The notes under the pieces are model-generated. The model worked only from the letters and a program-made list of their open reading frames with translations. It searched no databases and was not told where the DNA came from. A stretch of DNA of 64,000 bases from Cranoglanis bouderius (Eukaryota; Chordata; Actinopteri; Siluriformes; Cranoglanididae), in the NCBI GenBank assembly GCA_023630585.1, contig CM042558.1, positions 12,531,800 through 12,595,799 on the forward strand, read 5' to 3'. Positions 1-10,721 of the stretch are shown in pieces. The stretch's first letter is position 1. Each line of letters opens with the position of its first letter. The position numbers and the translations under genes were made by a program.

Positions 1-552
1 CTACTTCTATTTTTTTTTTCTTTTTCTTTTTGCTTTGATGAGAACACCGCATTGACCTGAGGAAGGAGTGTGGGATGCTTCATGTCAAATACACAAGAAA
101 AAAAAAGAAAAAAAAAAAACATGGGGGAAAATCAATATCTTCAGCCCAATAGGTTTCACGCTGCAATTACCAAAAAAGAAAAGGAAGAAAAAAGCAGTTA
201 CTGCTTACAATTGTCGATTTTTGTTGACACAAGTTACGCACACAAAAGAGAAATATAAGGGCAGGACAAGGACAGACAACATATACTGAAGCTACAATGT
301 AAGTGCACAAAATACAACTGAGAAAGAAAAATTCTTGTTGGTCCCTAGACACCAAATTCTATGATTCCTGTTGATCTCATAACTGGTGGAATAGCAACAG
401 AGCAGACACTGCTCTGTTTTCCCATAAAACTATTTCATTTCACTATCTATGAAGCCCAAATTCATAAAACATTATAACTGTGCTTATAATTCTTTGCCAT
501 TCTTTGTAAGGATTTTTATTAACTCTATCTAATAAACCCTCGTAAAGCTCCA
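1..552. other. AT-rich unique sequence, no gene seen
   Basis: Homopolymer-rich lead-in (T-rich at 10-31, A-rich at 97-119) followed by ordinary AT-rich sequence. The short open frames here are Lys-rich products of the A tracts and have no recognisable domain. Nothing else seen. Confidence 0.5.
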
Positions 553-930
553 CTAAGTAAGGAATAAAACATGACAAAGCATGCTGTTATAGGACAATAA
601 TCCACAACACGATGGTGTGATGCAGCTCAACATGAAACTGGATTATTTTCCTATAACAGCATGTCCTGAAGTGTTTTAACCCTAACCCTAACCCTTATAG
701 AACAGTGATTTTCCAAATATCACAATTTATTATTGAATGAATGATACTTTGTACTTTTTAAACTGTTTACAGTCACATGTAATGTTGTGGAATATCAGTG
801 TGTCAAGTTAGTTCCTGTTATCCTTTATATTATAGCAGCTACATATAAACACCTGCCATCCCCATTCCATCAGTTTCTCTTTTCCGCCTCTCTCTTGATG
901 TTAATAAGACAAAAAAATGGCATTGCGACA
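553..930 (-). mobile_element. Family A palindromic MITE, partial copy
   Basis: The left end is an inverted repeat: GGAATAAAACATG...GCATGCTGTTATAGG (about 560-598) pairs with CCTATAACAGCATG...GTGTTTT (about 650-677). The following sequence (about 770-920) matches other copies in this window near 3040-3160, 7850-7920 and 46090-46140, all in the same relative order. There is no coding capacity. I infer a non-autonomous DNA transposon (MITE) whose palindromic end lies to the left, so it is the reverse of the copies at 50.0 and 53.3 kb. The right boundary is not defined. A short telomere-like run interrupts the palindrome arm (see 677-694). Confidence 0.6.
677..694 (-). repeat. Interstitial telomere-like repeat, three units
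   Basis: Three perfect units of TAACCC (TTAGGG on the minus strand) lie exactly at the end of the family A palindrome arm. The paralogous copy at 2985-3005 has ordinary sequence at this point. Three units can arise by chance or by slippage, so this is not proof of a telomeric origin. Confidence 0.7.
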
Positions 931-1159
931 TATACTGTATGTGTCTTTTAGAATTGTTAATAAATATTAGACTTGCTTTATAGTTATCCACATGTCATCA
1001 TTAGTTATAAAGGTTGTACAGTACAATGTATGGCACTATAATGAATAATGACACTTCATGAAAAATCATGATTATAAGTCATTAAGGAATTATTTATAGC
1101 ACATTATTAGTGCTTTATGAGGCAGTTTGTAAAAATTATTACAAAGAGCTATTACCAAC

Positions 1160-1160
<1 letters not shown>
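931..1160. other. AT-rich unique sequence
   Basis: AT-rich stretch with a few short imperfect palindromes such as the one around ATCATGATTATAAG. No gene, promoter or known repeat recognised. Confidence 0.4.
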
Positions 1161-1221
<61 letters not shown>

Positions 1222-1239
1222 TTATTTATTTATTTATTT
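1161..1239. repeat. (TTA)n then (TTTA)n microsatellite
   Basis: About 20 perfect TTA units, then four TTTA units and a T run. Poly-Tyr or poly-Ile open frames across it are artefacts of the repeat. Confidence 0.97.
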
Positions 1240-2096
<857 letters not shown>

Positions 2097-2148
2097 ACCA
2101 CACACACACACTCACACACACACACACACACACACTAACACACACACA
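2097..2148. repeat. Imperfect (CA)n microsatellite
   Basis: CA units interrupted by CTCA and CTAACA variants. Confidence 0.9.
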
Positions 2149-2202
2149 TGTTCCAATGGTGCTTGTCTCTGTGGCTGTTGACTTGCCTTGCTTATTAGGC
2201 TG

Positions 2203-2285
<83 letters not shown>
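2203..2285. repeat. (CA)n microsatellite
   Basis: About 41 uninterrupted CA units. Confidence 0.97.
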
Positions 2286-2288
<3 letters not shown>

Positions 2289-2358
2289 CAGGTGTGGCTT
2301 CAGGCAACACGCATGTCTCGGCTCAATTGGTTTTTATCAGATTTCATCAGAGGACCAT

Positions 2359-2361
<3 letters not shown>

Positions 2362-2416
<55 letters not shown>
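2362..2416. repeat. (CT)n microsatellite
   Basis: About 27 uninterrupted CT units, 76 bases downstream of a long CA array. Confidence 0.97.
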
Positions 2417-2418
<2 letters not shown>

Positions 2419-2859
2419 AGCTTTCTGTTACTCAGCCATTTTTCCTGCTGGGTACTCAGGCAGATGCATGCATGTTTAACCATATACATCGTACAAGGTG
2501 AGAAGGTTAACTATATAACGTTAACCTCCCCTGGCTAGTTCCAATTTGGTAGAATTGAACATGTTGTAGCCTTTAACATTAGCGTAGACATTCAATTTCA
2601 CCTCTTTTTAGCATTCGGCTCACTCATTCATGGCAAATCTGATTCAGTTACACCTGGTAATAAGAAGCAAGTGGAATTAGGGGGGCAGCTTGCCAGTCTT
2701 CTTACCCTGCTAACAGAGGACGTTCAGTACGTACATTATCTGAAATGTTTTTTGATGTTTAGGCTGTAACTTTACAAAAATAACAATAAATACTGCAGCA
2801 GTGAAGTAAAAACATGATAAGAACACACAGAAAACCCTAGAATACCCTAGACTAAATAC
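2417..2859. other. Unique sequence, no gene seen
   Basis: Ordinary AT-rich sequence. The only open frame of note (2710-2949 minus) runs into the MITE that follows and has no domain. Confidence 0.4.
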
Positions 2860-4062
2860 TGTGATAAATAAAACACAACAGGTCGTGCTGAAAACAATGA
2901 CGACCTGATGTGATGCAGTCCCGTGTGAAGTGGAGTTAATGTTTATCATCCCAAAGCTGAAATCCTATAAAAGCAGGACCTGAAGTGTTTTATTTCTCTT
3001 ATACCACATTTTTTTGTCAATTTTTTTTTTTTTTTCTTATACATTTAATGTTGTGGAACAGCCACAGAACAAGTTAGATCATGTTATCACTTATGTTCTA
3101 GTAGCTATAAACAGTCATTTCCTCACCAACCTCACTTTTTTTCCTCTCTCTTGAAGTTAATAGGACAAATCTGCAGACTGGCATGTTACTGAGAGCAGTA
3201 AACTTACTGGCTGTTTACAAAATGCTGACACTGGAGTCTCCTTCTATAAATCTTAAATAAACATCTCCTTACAGAATGCTTCAACAAATCAATTCAAATC
3301 AACAATTCTATGCTTTTATTTGTTAAATGAGAGCACCTTTAAATAACAACACCTTTAGTCTTAGTCTTAGATTATATGGAGTGTCCTATGGAAGCCCATT
3401 TCCGCCACAGAGAAAAAAAATTAAAAAGGTAATTGCAGACTTTATATCTCAGAATTGCGACTGTATTTCTCACAATTCTGACTTTATATCTTGTGATTCT
3501 GACTTTATTTCTCACAATTTTGAGTTAACATCTCACAATTCTGACTTTTTTCCTCGCAATTACGAGTTCATATTGCACAATTTTGACTTCTTTTCTCGCA
3601 ATTATGCGTTTACATCTCACAATTCGGCCTTTCTTTCCCTCACAGTTTAGATGTTAGATAATGAGCGCATGCTAGCATCTGGTTTTCCTTGTCTTGACTA
3701 GCTGATGAGTGTTGTTCTTATTGTATATAGCCTATTTATAGAGAATTATTGATGCTTTGTAGGTGCATTCTTTGTAATTCATTAAATGTCAAGTGGATCT
3801 CTAAATTGCGAGAATAAAAATGAACTCGTAATTGCGAGGAAAAAAGTCAGAATTATGAGATGTTAATTCAAAATGATGAGAAATAAAGTCAGAATTGTGA
3901 GATATAAAGTCGCTGTTGTGAGAAATAAAGTCGCAATTACCTTCTTAAAAATTTTTTCTCCGTAGTGGAAACGGGCTTCTAAAGTACTAAATGAATTAGT
4001 ACTACAGACAGAGCTGGTGTTATAGAAAATTAATCAACACCTTATTTAGATTCAAGAGTTCA
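2860..4062 (-). mobile_element. Family A MITE copy interrupted by a foldback element
   Basis: The copy starts with AATAAAACACA near 2867, then has the same GATGTGATGCAG core as the copy at 553 and the same long middle section. The terminal segment resumes after the nested element, at 3980-4060: TATAGAAAATTAATCAACACC is the reverse complement of the plus-strand family end seen near 50010 and 53310. Joining the two halves around 3391-3979 gives one family copy about 600 bp long, so the foldback element inserted later. Non-coding and non-autonomous. Confidence 0.6.
3391..3979. mobile_element. Foldback element with periodic inverted arms
   Basis: The outer ends GAAGCCCATTTCCGCCACAG (3391) and its imperfect reverse complement (ending at 3979) are inverted repeats. 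Each arm is an array of a roughly 22-bp unit, consensus like TCTCACAATTCTGACTTTAT, about 3425-3640 on the left and about 3800-3950 inverted on the right. The central 150 bp (3650-3795) is unrelated and non-coding. This matches the general architecture of foldback (FB-like) DNA elements; I cannot assign a superfamily. The arms should form a large hairpin when single-stranded. The 107-residue frame at 3327-3650 (repeated Asn-Ser-Asp-Phe) is a translation of the repeat, not a gene. Confidence 0.75.
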
Positions 4063-4757
4063 ATCATAATTGTATAAAAACCGTTATTCCGTAAGTGGAG
4101 TTTTCCCCAAATGGTATTTACTATTGTTACGTTTGCTATTGTAATTCTGAAAATTAGCTGTTAATTTGGGCATTGACTAAATATCCACTAGTCATTTCCT
4201 TTTTCCACATTCATTATATGAGATGAATGCAGTGATTTTCTAACGTATTACAATAAGAACAGAAGTTTTTAATGGTCTTCAGTGGCAAAAAAAAGGTTAA
4301 TTAAACTTCATAAAGCAGTCTCAAGCGCTAAAGAAACCTACCCTCCATCCCAAACCAATATCAATATCCAACCCAGTAAGAAACCATCAGTGGAGTGCTT
4401 TAGCAACTGAAATATACTGACTTAATTTACTTCCATTGAGCACTGCAGAGAAAATTACTGTGATAATACCGAGCTAAAGCGCCTGAACCACGTCTAGAAT
4501 GCTAGAACATTTGCACTAACTCTAATAAGGAGTTAAGCACTGTGGGTAATGTGTGTTTGGGCGGGCGTTCAGCTTTCAGAAAGGGACTGTGTTAGGGATA
4601 GATATGCGCGCTGTTTCTGCAATAGGGCGTTTGCTTAATGTGTTTAGGATAATCCCTTATAAACAGATACTTCCTTGAAGTGTAATACCATGGAGTGTGT
4701 TTCACAGCCTGATCTACTTGATTCTATGTGAGGTTTGATGGCCAGTAAGAAGAAAAG
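4063..4757. other. Unique AT-rich sequence
   Basis: No repeat family, gene or motif recognised. Confidence 0.4.
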
Positions 4758-4812
4758 AGAAGAAGAAGAAGAAGAAGAAGAAGAAGAAGAAGAAGAAGAA
4801 GAAGAAGAAGAA
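4758..4812. repeat. (GAA)n microsatellite
   Basis: About 18 GAA units. This is a pure purine tract that could adopt triplex DNA. Poly-Glu and poly-Ser frames over it are artefacts. Confidence 0.97.
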
Positions 4813-5389
4813 AGGACAGAGTACGGTGATGACATCATGAAAGCTTACAGTGAAAGGCAGCTTTTTATGAAATGGGTCTGGAAGAGAGAAAGAGGGATTA
4901 TGGGAGGGAGAGAGATAAAAAGGGAAAGAAAGAGGTGAATTTCATTCATAGTTCACTCAAAGACTACATCAATGCATGTCTATTTGATTAGGGCATTTTA
5001 TACCTTGATCAAATGGTATCACTTTATTTTGATTCCCCCTGCTGTAGATATCATTCTGACATATTAGTAGCATGCCAACAACATGGCAGCTCACTGTCAG
5101 TAAGCTGAATTTTGAAAACTGTACCTTGAGCATTCATTAATTTAATATAATACAATCTATATATCACTTCAGCATCTACAATATGTCAATAATATTGCAG
5201 ATGACACATAGGTGATTTGTGTTAGTCACCCTCAAGATGGTATCTTTCTTTGAAGGTAATGGTGGTTTTAGGGGTAGTTCAAAAGTTCCCTTTTAGTAAA
5301 TCTGCAGATTTTTTTTTTTTTTATAATAAATAGACATTATCAAATGTAATTGTGTTTCTCAATCAAACTATGACTGGAAAGAATTAAAA
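4813..5389. other. Unique sequence, no gene seen
   Basis: Purine-rich immediately after the GAA array, then ordinary AT-rich sequence with a T run at 5310-5322. Confidence 0.4.
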
Positions 5390-5700
5390 AAAGCAACCAA
5401 GAGGCCAAGGATAACATTCAACACGATGCTACCACCACCATGCTTCTCAGAGTGATGAACTGTGTTAGGGTCCTGCCAAATACAGGCATTTAAAATCCTT
5501 CCATATACTGATTATAAACAACAGCCATGTTGTTGTCAGGTTACTAATAGTCAACATATTCTTTACAGGATGAACAGACTCACCATGAGTTTCCCTTATA
5601 CATTCATAATGCTGGATTGTATAGCTCTGACAAAATGTTTAGTTTCTTCTCCATTGATGTGAATGACTGACCACCACAGACCATCTCGTACTGGATGATG
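5390..5700 (-). mobile_element. Tc1-like transposon fragment
   Basis: On the minus strand, AAGCATGGTGGTGGTAGCAT encodes the KHGGGS signature that follows the first catalytic Asp region of Tc1-type transposases. It is followed directly by CTTGGCCTCTTGGTTGCTT. A copy of the same joint lies at 16137-16200 in the opposite orientation. No terminal inverted repeats are visible and the frame is broken. The right-hand limit is approximate. Confidence 0.5.
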
Positions 5701-6154
5701 CATGATCATATCAGGGCACATTTCTTTACAATTTAACATTTTAAATGGATGATGGATGACGGAACACAATTCTTACGCATGCTCATATTTTGGTGTGGTT
5801 TGTCCGTCAACGCATTCTCATTAAAATCAGTCGAAAAAGTGTGTTTTTGATGGATTCTGAGTGCAACCCAGAATGGAGAAAGAAAGAAACACAAATTATA
5901 ATAAGAAAAGGAAGAGAGAAAACTGAATAGATTCCTTCAAATCATGATATTTTTCTTTTCAGCTTGGTGATAATACAGCCAGATGCCACTCCAGTGTGTA
6001 ATTCGCACAGATCATTTTCATGAGACACTTTATCTTCCTTACCTGCCAGCTTCTTTCTCAACCACAAGTTCTCATTCCCGTACAAAGATTGTACAGTGTC
6101 TCCACAATGCATGCATTTGTCTCATCTGCAAGAAAGGGGCATGGGAATGCTTGC

Positions 6155-6155
<1 letters not shown>
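5701..6155. other. Unique sequence, no gene seen
   Basis: No recognisable feature. The open frames that cross 5983-6340 are extended by the adjoining CA/TG arrays and are not genes. Confidence 0.4.

Positions 6156-6212
<57 letters not shown>
6156..6212. repeat. (CA)n microsatellite
   Basis: About 28 CA units. First of three arrays within 370 bp. Confidence 0.97.
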
Positions 6213-6216
<4 letters not shown>

Positions 6217-6239
6217 TTCACATATGTCTTCCTCAGCTA

Positions 6240-6241
<2 letters not shown>

Positions 6242-6307
<66 letters not shown>
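6242..6307. repeat. (TG)n microsatellite
   Basis: About 33 TG units. This is the inverse of the CA array 30 bp upstream, so the two can pair as hairpin arms. Confidence 0.97.
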
Positions 6308-6312
<5 letters not shown>

Positions 6313-6454
6313 CTTATGTGAGGCTTGTTTGGAGCGGATATGAGCCTGGACTCTGACCTAGACTGTGGGCCTCAGGGGAAGGTCGGGTCCTCTTGACCCC
6401 CACGTTCCACAGGCTGTGGTGAGCTACCCGAAAATGCATCCCAGGCACACAAAG
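6308..6454. other. Short unique spacer
   Basis: About 150 bp with higher GC than its surroundings between two microsatellites. No gene seen. Confidence 0.35.

Positions 6455-6521
<67 letters not shown>
6455..6521. repeat. (CA)n microsatellite
   Basis: About 33 CA units. Confidence 0.97.
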
Positions 6522-6523
<2 letters not shown>

Positions 6524-6704
6524 TTATAATATGGTGTCCCACAAGGTTCTGTTTTAGGTCCCCTGTTACTCTCACTTTATAACCAGCCTGGTGTAATCCT
6601 AGACACTGGTTTATGATTTAATTCCCATATAAGTATCATCTCTAAAACTGCTTATTGTCATCAAAGAAGTGTGGCCAAAATAAGATAGTTATGTTCCCCC
6701 TTGA

Positions 6705-6930
6705 TGCAGAACCAAAATCCAGGGGTGGAGTTTGACCTGATCCAACTGCTCCCATCTGGGTGGAGTCAAACCAAAAGTCCAGGAGGTGGCAAAAACTCAG
6801 TGTGTTTCAGGTTGGATAAGTGTGTTTGTGTTGCCTGTTGTACAGCGTATCATGGGTTAAGTTAGGGTTAGGGTTTACAGTTAGGCTTATAGGAGGAGCT
6901 GGATCAGGTCCAGCTCCACCCACCTGTTCC
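6705..6930. mobile_element. Palindromic MITE, first copy
   Basis: It begins TGCAGAACCAAAATCCAG and ends in GGATCAGGTCCAGCTCCACC, an imperfect inverted pair (left arm TGGAGTTTGACCTGATCCA). The same element, with better-preserved ends, lies at 37274-37482. A TTAGGGTTAGGG-type run sits in its interior at 6862-6876. Non-coding. Confidence 0.65.
6862..6876 (+). repeat. Telomere-like TTAGGG doublet
   Basis: Two TTAGGG units plus TT. The second copy of the host MITE has TTAGGGTGAGGGTT at the same place, so this is probably part of the element, not a telomere insertion. Confidence 0.6.
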
Positions 6931-7027
6931 CTCTAGTTTTGAATGTAGCAGTCTGCATTCTTACCAGAAAAAAAGTACCCCAATCTTATTCAAGCTACAC
7001 TGGCTGCAACAGTTTCCTGCTCATTAT

Positions 7028-7255
7028 GTACACTATATGGCCAAAAGTTTGTGGACACCTAACCATCACACTCATAAGTGCTTGTTGAACATCCCATTGT
7101 AGATTTAGTTCTCCCACTGCTGTTATAATAACCTCCACTCTTTTGGGAAGGCTTTCCACTAGATTTTAGAGCATGGGAGTCATGAAATAGTCCTGCTCAA
7201 GCTACCGGTAATGGCACTGACCACTCTGTCAGTCAGCACGCTCAGAATACTTATG
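7028..7255. mobile_element. Tc1-like element end
   Basis: TACACTATATGGCCAAAAGT followed by TTGTGGACACCT is a terminal sequence I recognise from abundant fish Tc1/mariner-type elements. The internal part up to about 7200 resembles the start of the same element. No transposase reading frame survives and the other end is not convincing; a second TGTACACTATGG at 7254 may be a relic of it. Confidence 0.5.
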
Positions 7256-7739
7256 TACACTATGGTAATGTTGAATGTATAAAACAACGATTATATTAGA
7301 GAAAGCTCATTACAATAAATAGTGTATACTATATTCTATGGATTTAACGGAATACAAATACATTATTGGGAATGAACAAGGTAATGTGTTCTACATGGAT
7401 ACAAATACATGCGAGGGTCATGCGAGTTTAAATTAGGCTATGAGTTTGTTTATATTTTGGGAAATAAAAGCAACTTAATTTGTTAGAAATATTGCAGGCA
7501 AATACAGACAAGAAAACTGCACAATGAACTAGCATTCATTTTTTATTTAAACAAAAACAACAACAACAACAACTTTCCCATTTAGGCCACACCCACTTTG
7601 TGTTTAAATCCAAATACAGATACAGTGTATTTGTATACATAATATTTGGAGCACTAATCAGATACAGACGCAGATAGCGGGTACTGATAGTGTATTACAC
7701 CCCTAATATAGTAAGGAACAGCACACGGAAATACCAAAT
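7256..7739. other. Unique AT-rich sequence
   Basis: No gene. A short (CAA)n run lies at 7553-7571. Confidence 0.4.
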
Positions 7740-8213
7740 ATGCTTATACCAAAGCAATTTGTCAGTGATTACTATGTTTAATTTATTAATGAACGACACA
7801 TCACACATATTAACAGTTTAAAGTTAAGACTTTAGTTAAGTTGTTTTGGAGCGTCCTCAAGACAAGTTAGTTCCTGTTATCATTTAAGTTATAGCCGTGA
7901 TAAACAGTCGTTCTATCACCAGCATCTCCTTTGCATAGCACTGTAACTGTTACAAAGCACTGACCCCCGAGTCTCGTTCTATAAATGTTAAATAAATGTC
8001 TACGCAAAAACCTCACCACATCACTGATTATATGTTTTTCACTGTCAAACAACAACAGCACATTTTAAAAAATCTGTTTATTATTAGTCTTTGATTATGT
8101 GGAGTGCTCAACATACAAGTCCCTACGAATTATCTGTTACTATAGAAACAAGAAGGTATTAGAATGAGCGCATTAATATACACACTACACTATCATTCAT
8201 GTTACAGCCAGAA
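7740..8213 (-). mobile_element. Family A MITE copy, cut by a LINE tail
   Basis: 7855-7990 aligns with 3085-3260 and 800-860 (CAAGTTAGTTCCTGTTATC is shared). 8135-8200 (ACTATAGAAACAAGAAGGT and ATTAGAATGAGCGCATTAAT) is the reverse complement of the family end near 53355-53412. The terminal palindrome tip is missing: the sequence stops at about 8213, where a LINE 3-prime tail begins, so the LINE insertion probably truncated or split it. Confidence 0.6.
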
Positions 8214-8580
8214 CTATTCAATTCAATTCAATTCAATTTTATTTGTATAGCACTTTTAACAATGGACATTGTCACAAAGCAGCTTTAGGGAAATATATAA
8301 ATTCAGGATATAAATATTACATTTATAAATTTATCTCTAATGAGCACGCCAGAGGCGACGGTGTCAAGGAAAACTCCTTGACCGGATATGAGGAAGAAAC
8401 CTTGAGAGGAACCAGACTCAAAAGGGAACGCATCCTCATCTGGGTGACAACGAATACTGCAATTATAAATAGTTCCCTACTATAACTGTGTACTACATGG
8501 TCAAAAAGTGGAATTTTGTAACTAGGAAATTCATTACAGTTTTCACATGAAGTCTGTTTTGTCAAACTTATCAACTGTTC
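8214..8580 (-). mobile_element. LINE 3-prime tail, 5-prime truncated
   Basis: It starts with an ATTCA pentanucleotide array (8216-8238), then TTTATTTGTATAGCACTTTT and ACAATGGACATTGTC. On the minus strand this is the 3-prime end of a LINE, closing with the pentamer repeat. Closely related copies lie at 33037-33400, 43797-43890 and 62155-62520; the last is attached to reverse-transcriptase sequence. Only 3-prime non-coding sequence is present, as expected for dead-on-arrival LINE inserts. Confidence 0.75.
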
Positions 8581-9424
8581 ACTGATGGAGACTTGAGTGT
8601 AAAACTGTTTGTGGCAATCTCTAATATATTCAGTTCATGACCACAGCAGTGATGAATAGTAGGATTGTTTGATCCTGATTGAATAATTCTGCATAATCTT
8701 GTTTTATGTTTGCTTGTTAAAATGAATTCACTATTTAAAAAAAAAAAAAGTCATAATAGTCATTAATAATTTTGTTTAATAAACCATAATTTTTTGCCTA
8801 TTTGGTGTCATGAATGATGAATGATGCAGAATGTTGCTGTGTGGCTAGTATTGACTTGAGTTTGAACTTCTGGGCCACACTTGGGCCCCTGCACCCGCTT
8901 AAGGCCAGATTTGTTAACCTGGGTCAATTCTAAATCGGTTTTGATTAATAGATCGGTTCCACTGTTGGACTGTTTTGCAAAAAAAAGGCTCTGGACTGAA
9001 TGCTGCACTATGTTTCAGCACAACAATGTGTGATGATACTTAGACATGTTAATACAGTGAAAGAGATGATTTGTTCTGTTTGCTGCATGTGTTGACTTAA
9101 AGTGTTAGCACAGTGTGTCTGAGAGAGAGGGTTGTGTTGACCCCAACTTTACCAGATGTTCTGTTTGCTTTTGTACTTTTTGGCCTCATGCTTTTACACC
9201 GTCAAGGTACTATTGAAATGAGACATATAAATGCGTGTCTCACATTCGTCATCAAACCTATACACAGGGACGTGGTGTTCCAACACTTTTTCAGTCGTTT
9301 TACACATCTCGCTTATCCTCACCACCCAAACATACTGCACTCATCTTAGACTAAACAATTGTGACTTGGCTGGGAATTGAGCTTTGAATCCAGATGCTAC
9401 TCCTCTGGAAGCCCTCTTTGTTGC
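8581..9424. other. Unique sequence, no gene seen
   Basis: AT-rich, with an A run at 8738-8750. Short frames such as 9113-9349 have no domain. Confidence 0.4.
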
Positions 9425-9435
9425 CTCTCTCTCTC

Positions 9436-9490
<55 letters not shown>
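9425..9490. repeat. Compound (CT)n(CA)n microsatellite
   Basis: About 13 CT units with one interruption, then about 19 CA units. Confidence 0.97.
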
Positions 9491-9495
<5 letters not shown>

Positions 9496-10326
9496 CAGTT
9501 CACTCTTAGGTTGCAAGTTCTCTAATTGGAGTGGCAGTCACAGACGCTCTTTCAACAAACGCAATGCATGGGGGAGTTCCCACTCCTGGCAGAGGCTGTC
9601 CATTAGTGCTCCAAATAAAAGAAAGTTGAGAGCTATGTTTCAGGTGTTTATTGCTAAATCAGCTTCGGGCAGCTGTCTCCAGTCCACTTCCCACCCCTTC
9701 CACTCCAGTCTGCCTGGATCGGCACGAAAAACAACTAAGAAGAAAAAGAAGAGAAAAAAAAAAACACAGCAGATGTTTGGTCACTGAAGGTGGTGGAGCT
9801 GATTTGATCATATTTCTCAGTATTCTCTCCTTTTCGCTGTCTTCATGAGGCTGAACGTTTATCTCTAGCACATAATTTGTAGAGCCTCACTCATTTGGAA
9901 AACATACCATAGACAGAGAGCTACAGAGGTGGTTAGCTGTTTACTTTTATTAGTCAGTGTAATCCGAACTGCAGATCTTTCAACAACTCGGTCTTGTTTT
10001 ATTCTCAGAAAGGCTTAGCCACCTGTGGAGGCCAAGACCAACTCTCTTAACTTGATTCGTGTTCCTTTCGCCTCGAAGCGAGCATGACTTCCTGCCAAAA
10101 CAGCCTCAGAATCCATTACTGAGCAGCAACAAGTAGGTGAGACCCAGGTAATAATTTTAGGTACTATGATTTCAAGAAGTTTTGGTTCCAGGAATGTTGA
10201 ATCTATCAATATTTCTGGGTGTACTGAGAAAGTTTTTACACTGCTATAACATTTTAGTTATAGGAATGAAATGATAGGATAAAGTATATAATAATACAAT
10301 AATAATACAAATGTTTCCATAAATGA
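9491..10326. other. Unique sequence, no gene seen
   Basis: Includes an A-rich run at 9735-9763. The 136-residue frame at 9377-9787 depends on the preceding CT/CA array and this A tract and is not considered real. Confidence 0.4.
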
Positions 10327-10653
10327 GGGGGCATGGTGACTTAGTGGTTAGCAGGTTTTCCTCACACCTCCAGGTTGGGGGTTTGATTCCTTGCATTCCT
10401 TGCCCTTGCATGTTCTCCCCGTGCTTTGAGGGTTTCCTCCGGGTACTCTGGTTTCCTCTCCCGGTCCAAAGACATGCGTTGTAGGCTGACTGGCATCTCT
10501 AAATTGTCTGTAGTGTGTGAATGTGTGTGCAATTGTGCCCTGCGATGGATTGGTGTCCCCTGCCTTGTGCCCCGAGTTCCCTTGGATAGGCTCCTGGCTC
10601 CCCGTGACCCTATGTAGGATAAGCGGTACAGAAAATGGATGGATGAGTGGATG
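10327..10653 (+). mobile_element. tRNA-derived SINE, near full length
   Basis: The tRNA-like head has an A-box-like TGACTTAGTGGTTAGCAGG near 10337 and a B-box-like GGTTTGATTCC ending at 10390. The body contains CATGTTCTCCCCGTGCTTTG, AAAGACATGCGTTGTAGGCT and GATAGGCTCCTGGCTCCCCG, and the tail is AAAATGGATGGATGAGTGGA. The same body recurs at 30557, 36641 and 60246 (minus). This is the most complete copy. It is a pol III-type retroposon, not a functional tRNA; the partner LINE is not shown by the sequence. Confidence 0.85.
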
Positions 10654-10683
10654 TTTCTATAATGATACTGGAAATGCAATATT

Positions 10684-10721
10684 CTTTTTTTTTTTTTTTT
10701 TTTTTTTCTTTTTTTTTTTTT
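10684..10721. repeat. Poly-T tract
   Basis: 37 bases of T with a single C interruption. Confidence 0.95.

Noticed and set aside
3327..3650. 107-residue frame with repeated Asn-Ser-Asp-Phe units, looking like a repeat protein
   Set aside because: It coincides exactly with the 22-bp periodic arm of a foldback element and has no start context or partner exon.
3425..3950. Regularly spaced repeats that could suggest a CRISPR array
   Set aside because: The repeats are imperfect, contiguous, arranged as inverted arms, and in a vertebrate-type genome. There are no unique spacers.
10327..10400. tRNA gene candidates from A- and B-box-like motifs (also at 30566, 36940, 58681 and 60499)
   Set aside because: Each is the head of a SINE with a long unrelated body and tail. 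No cloverleaf can be closed with a proper acceptor stem.
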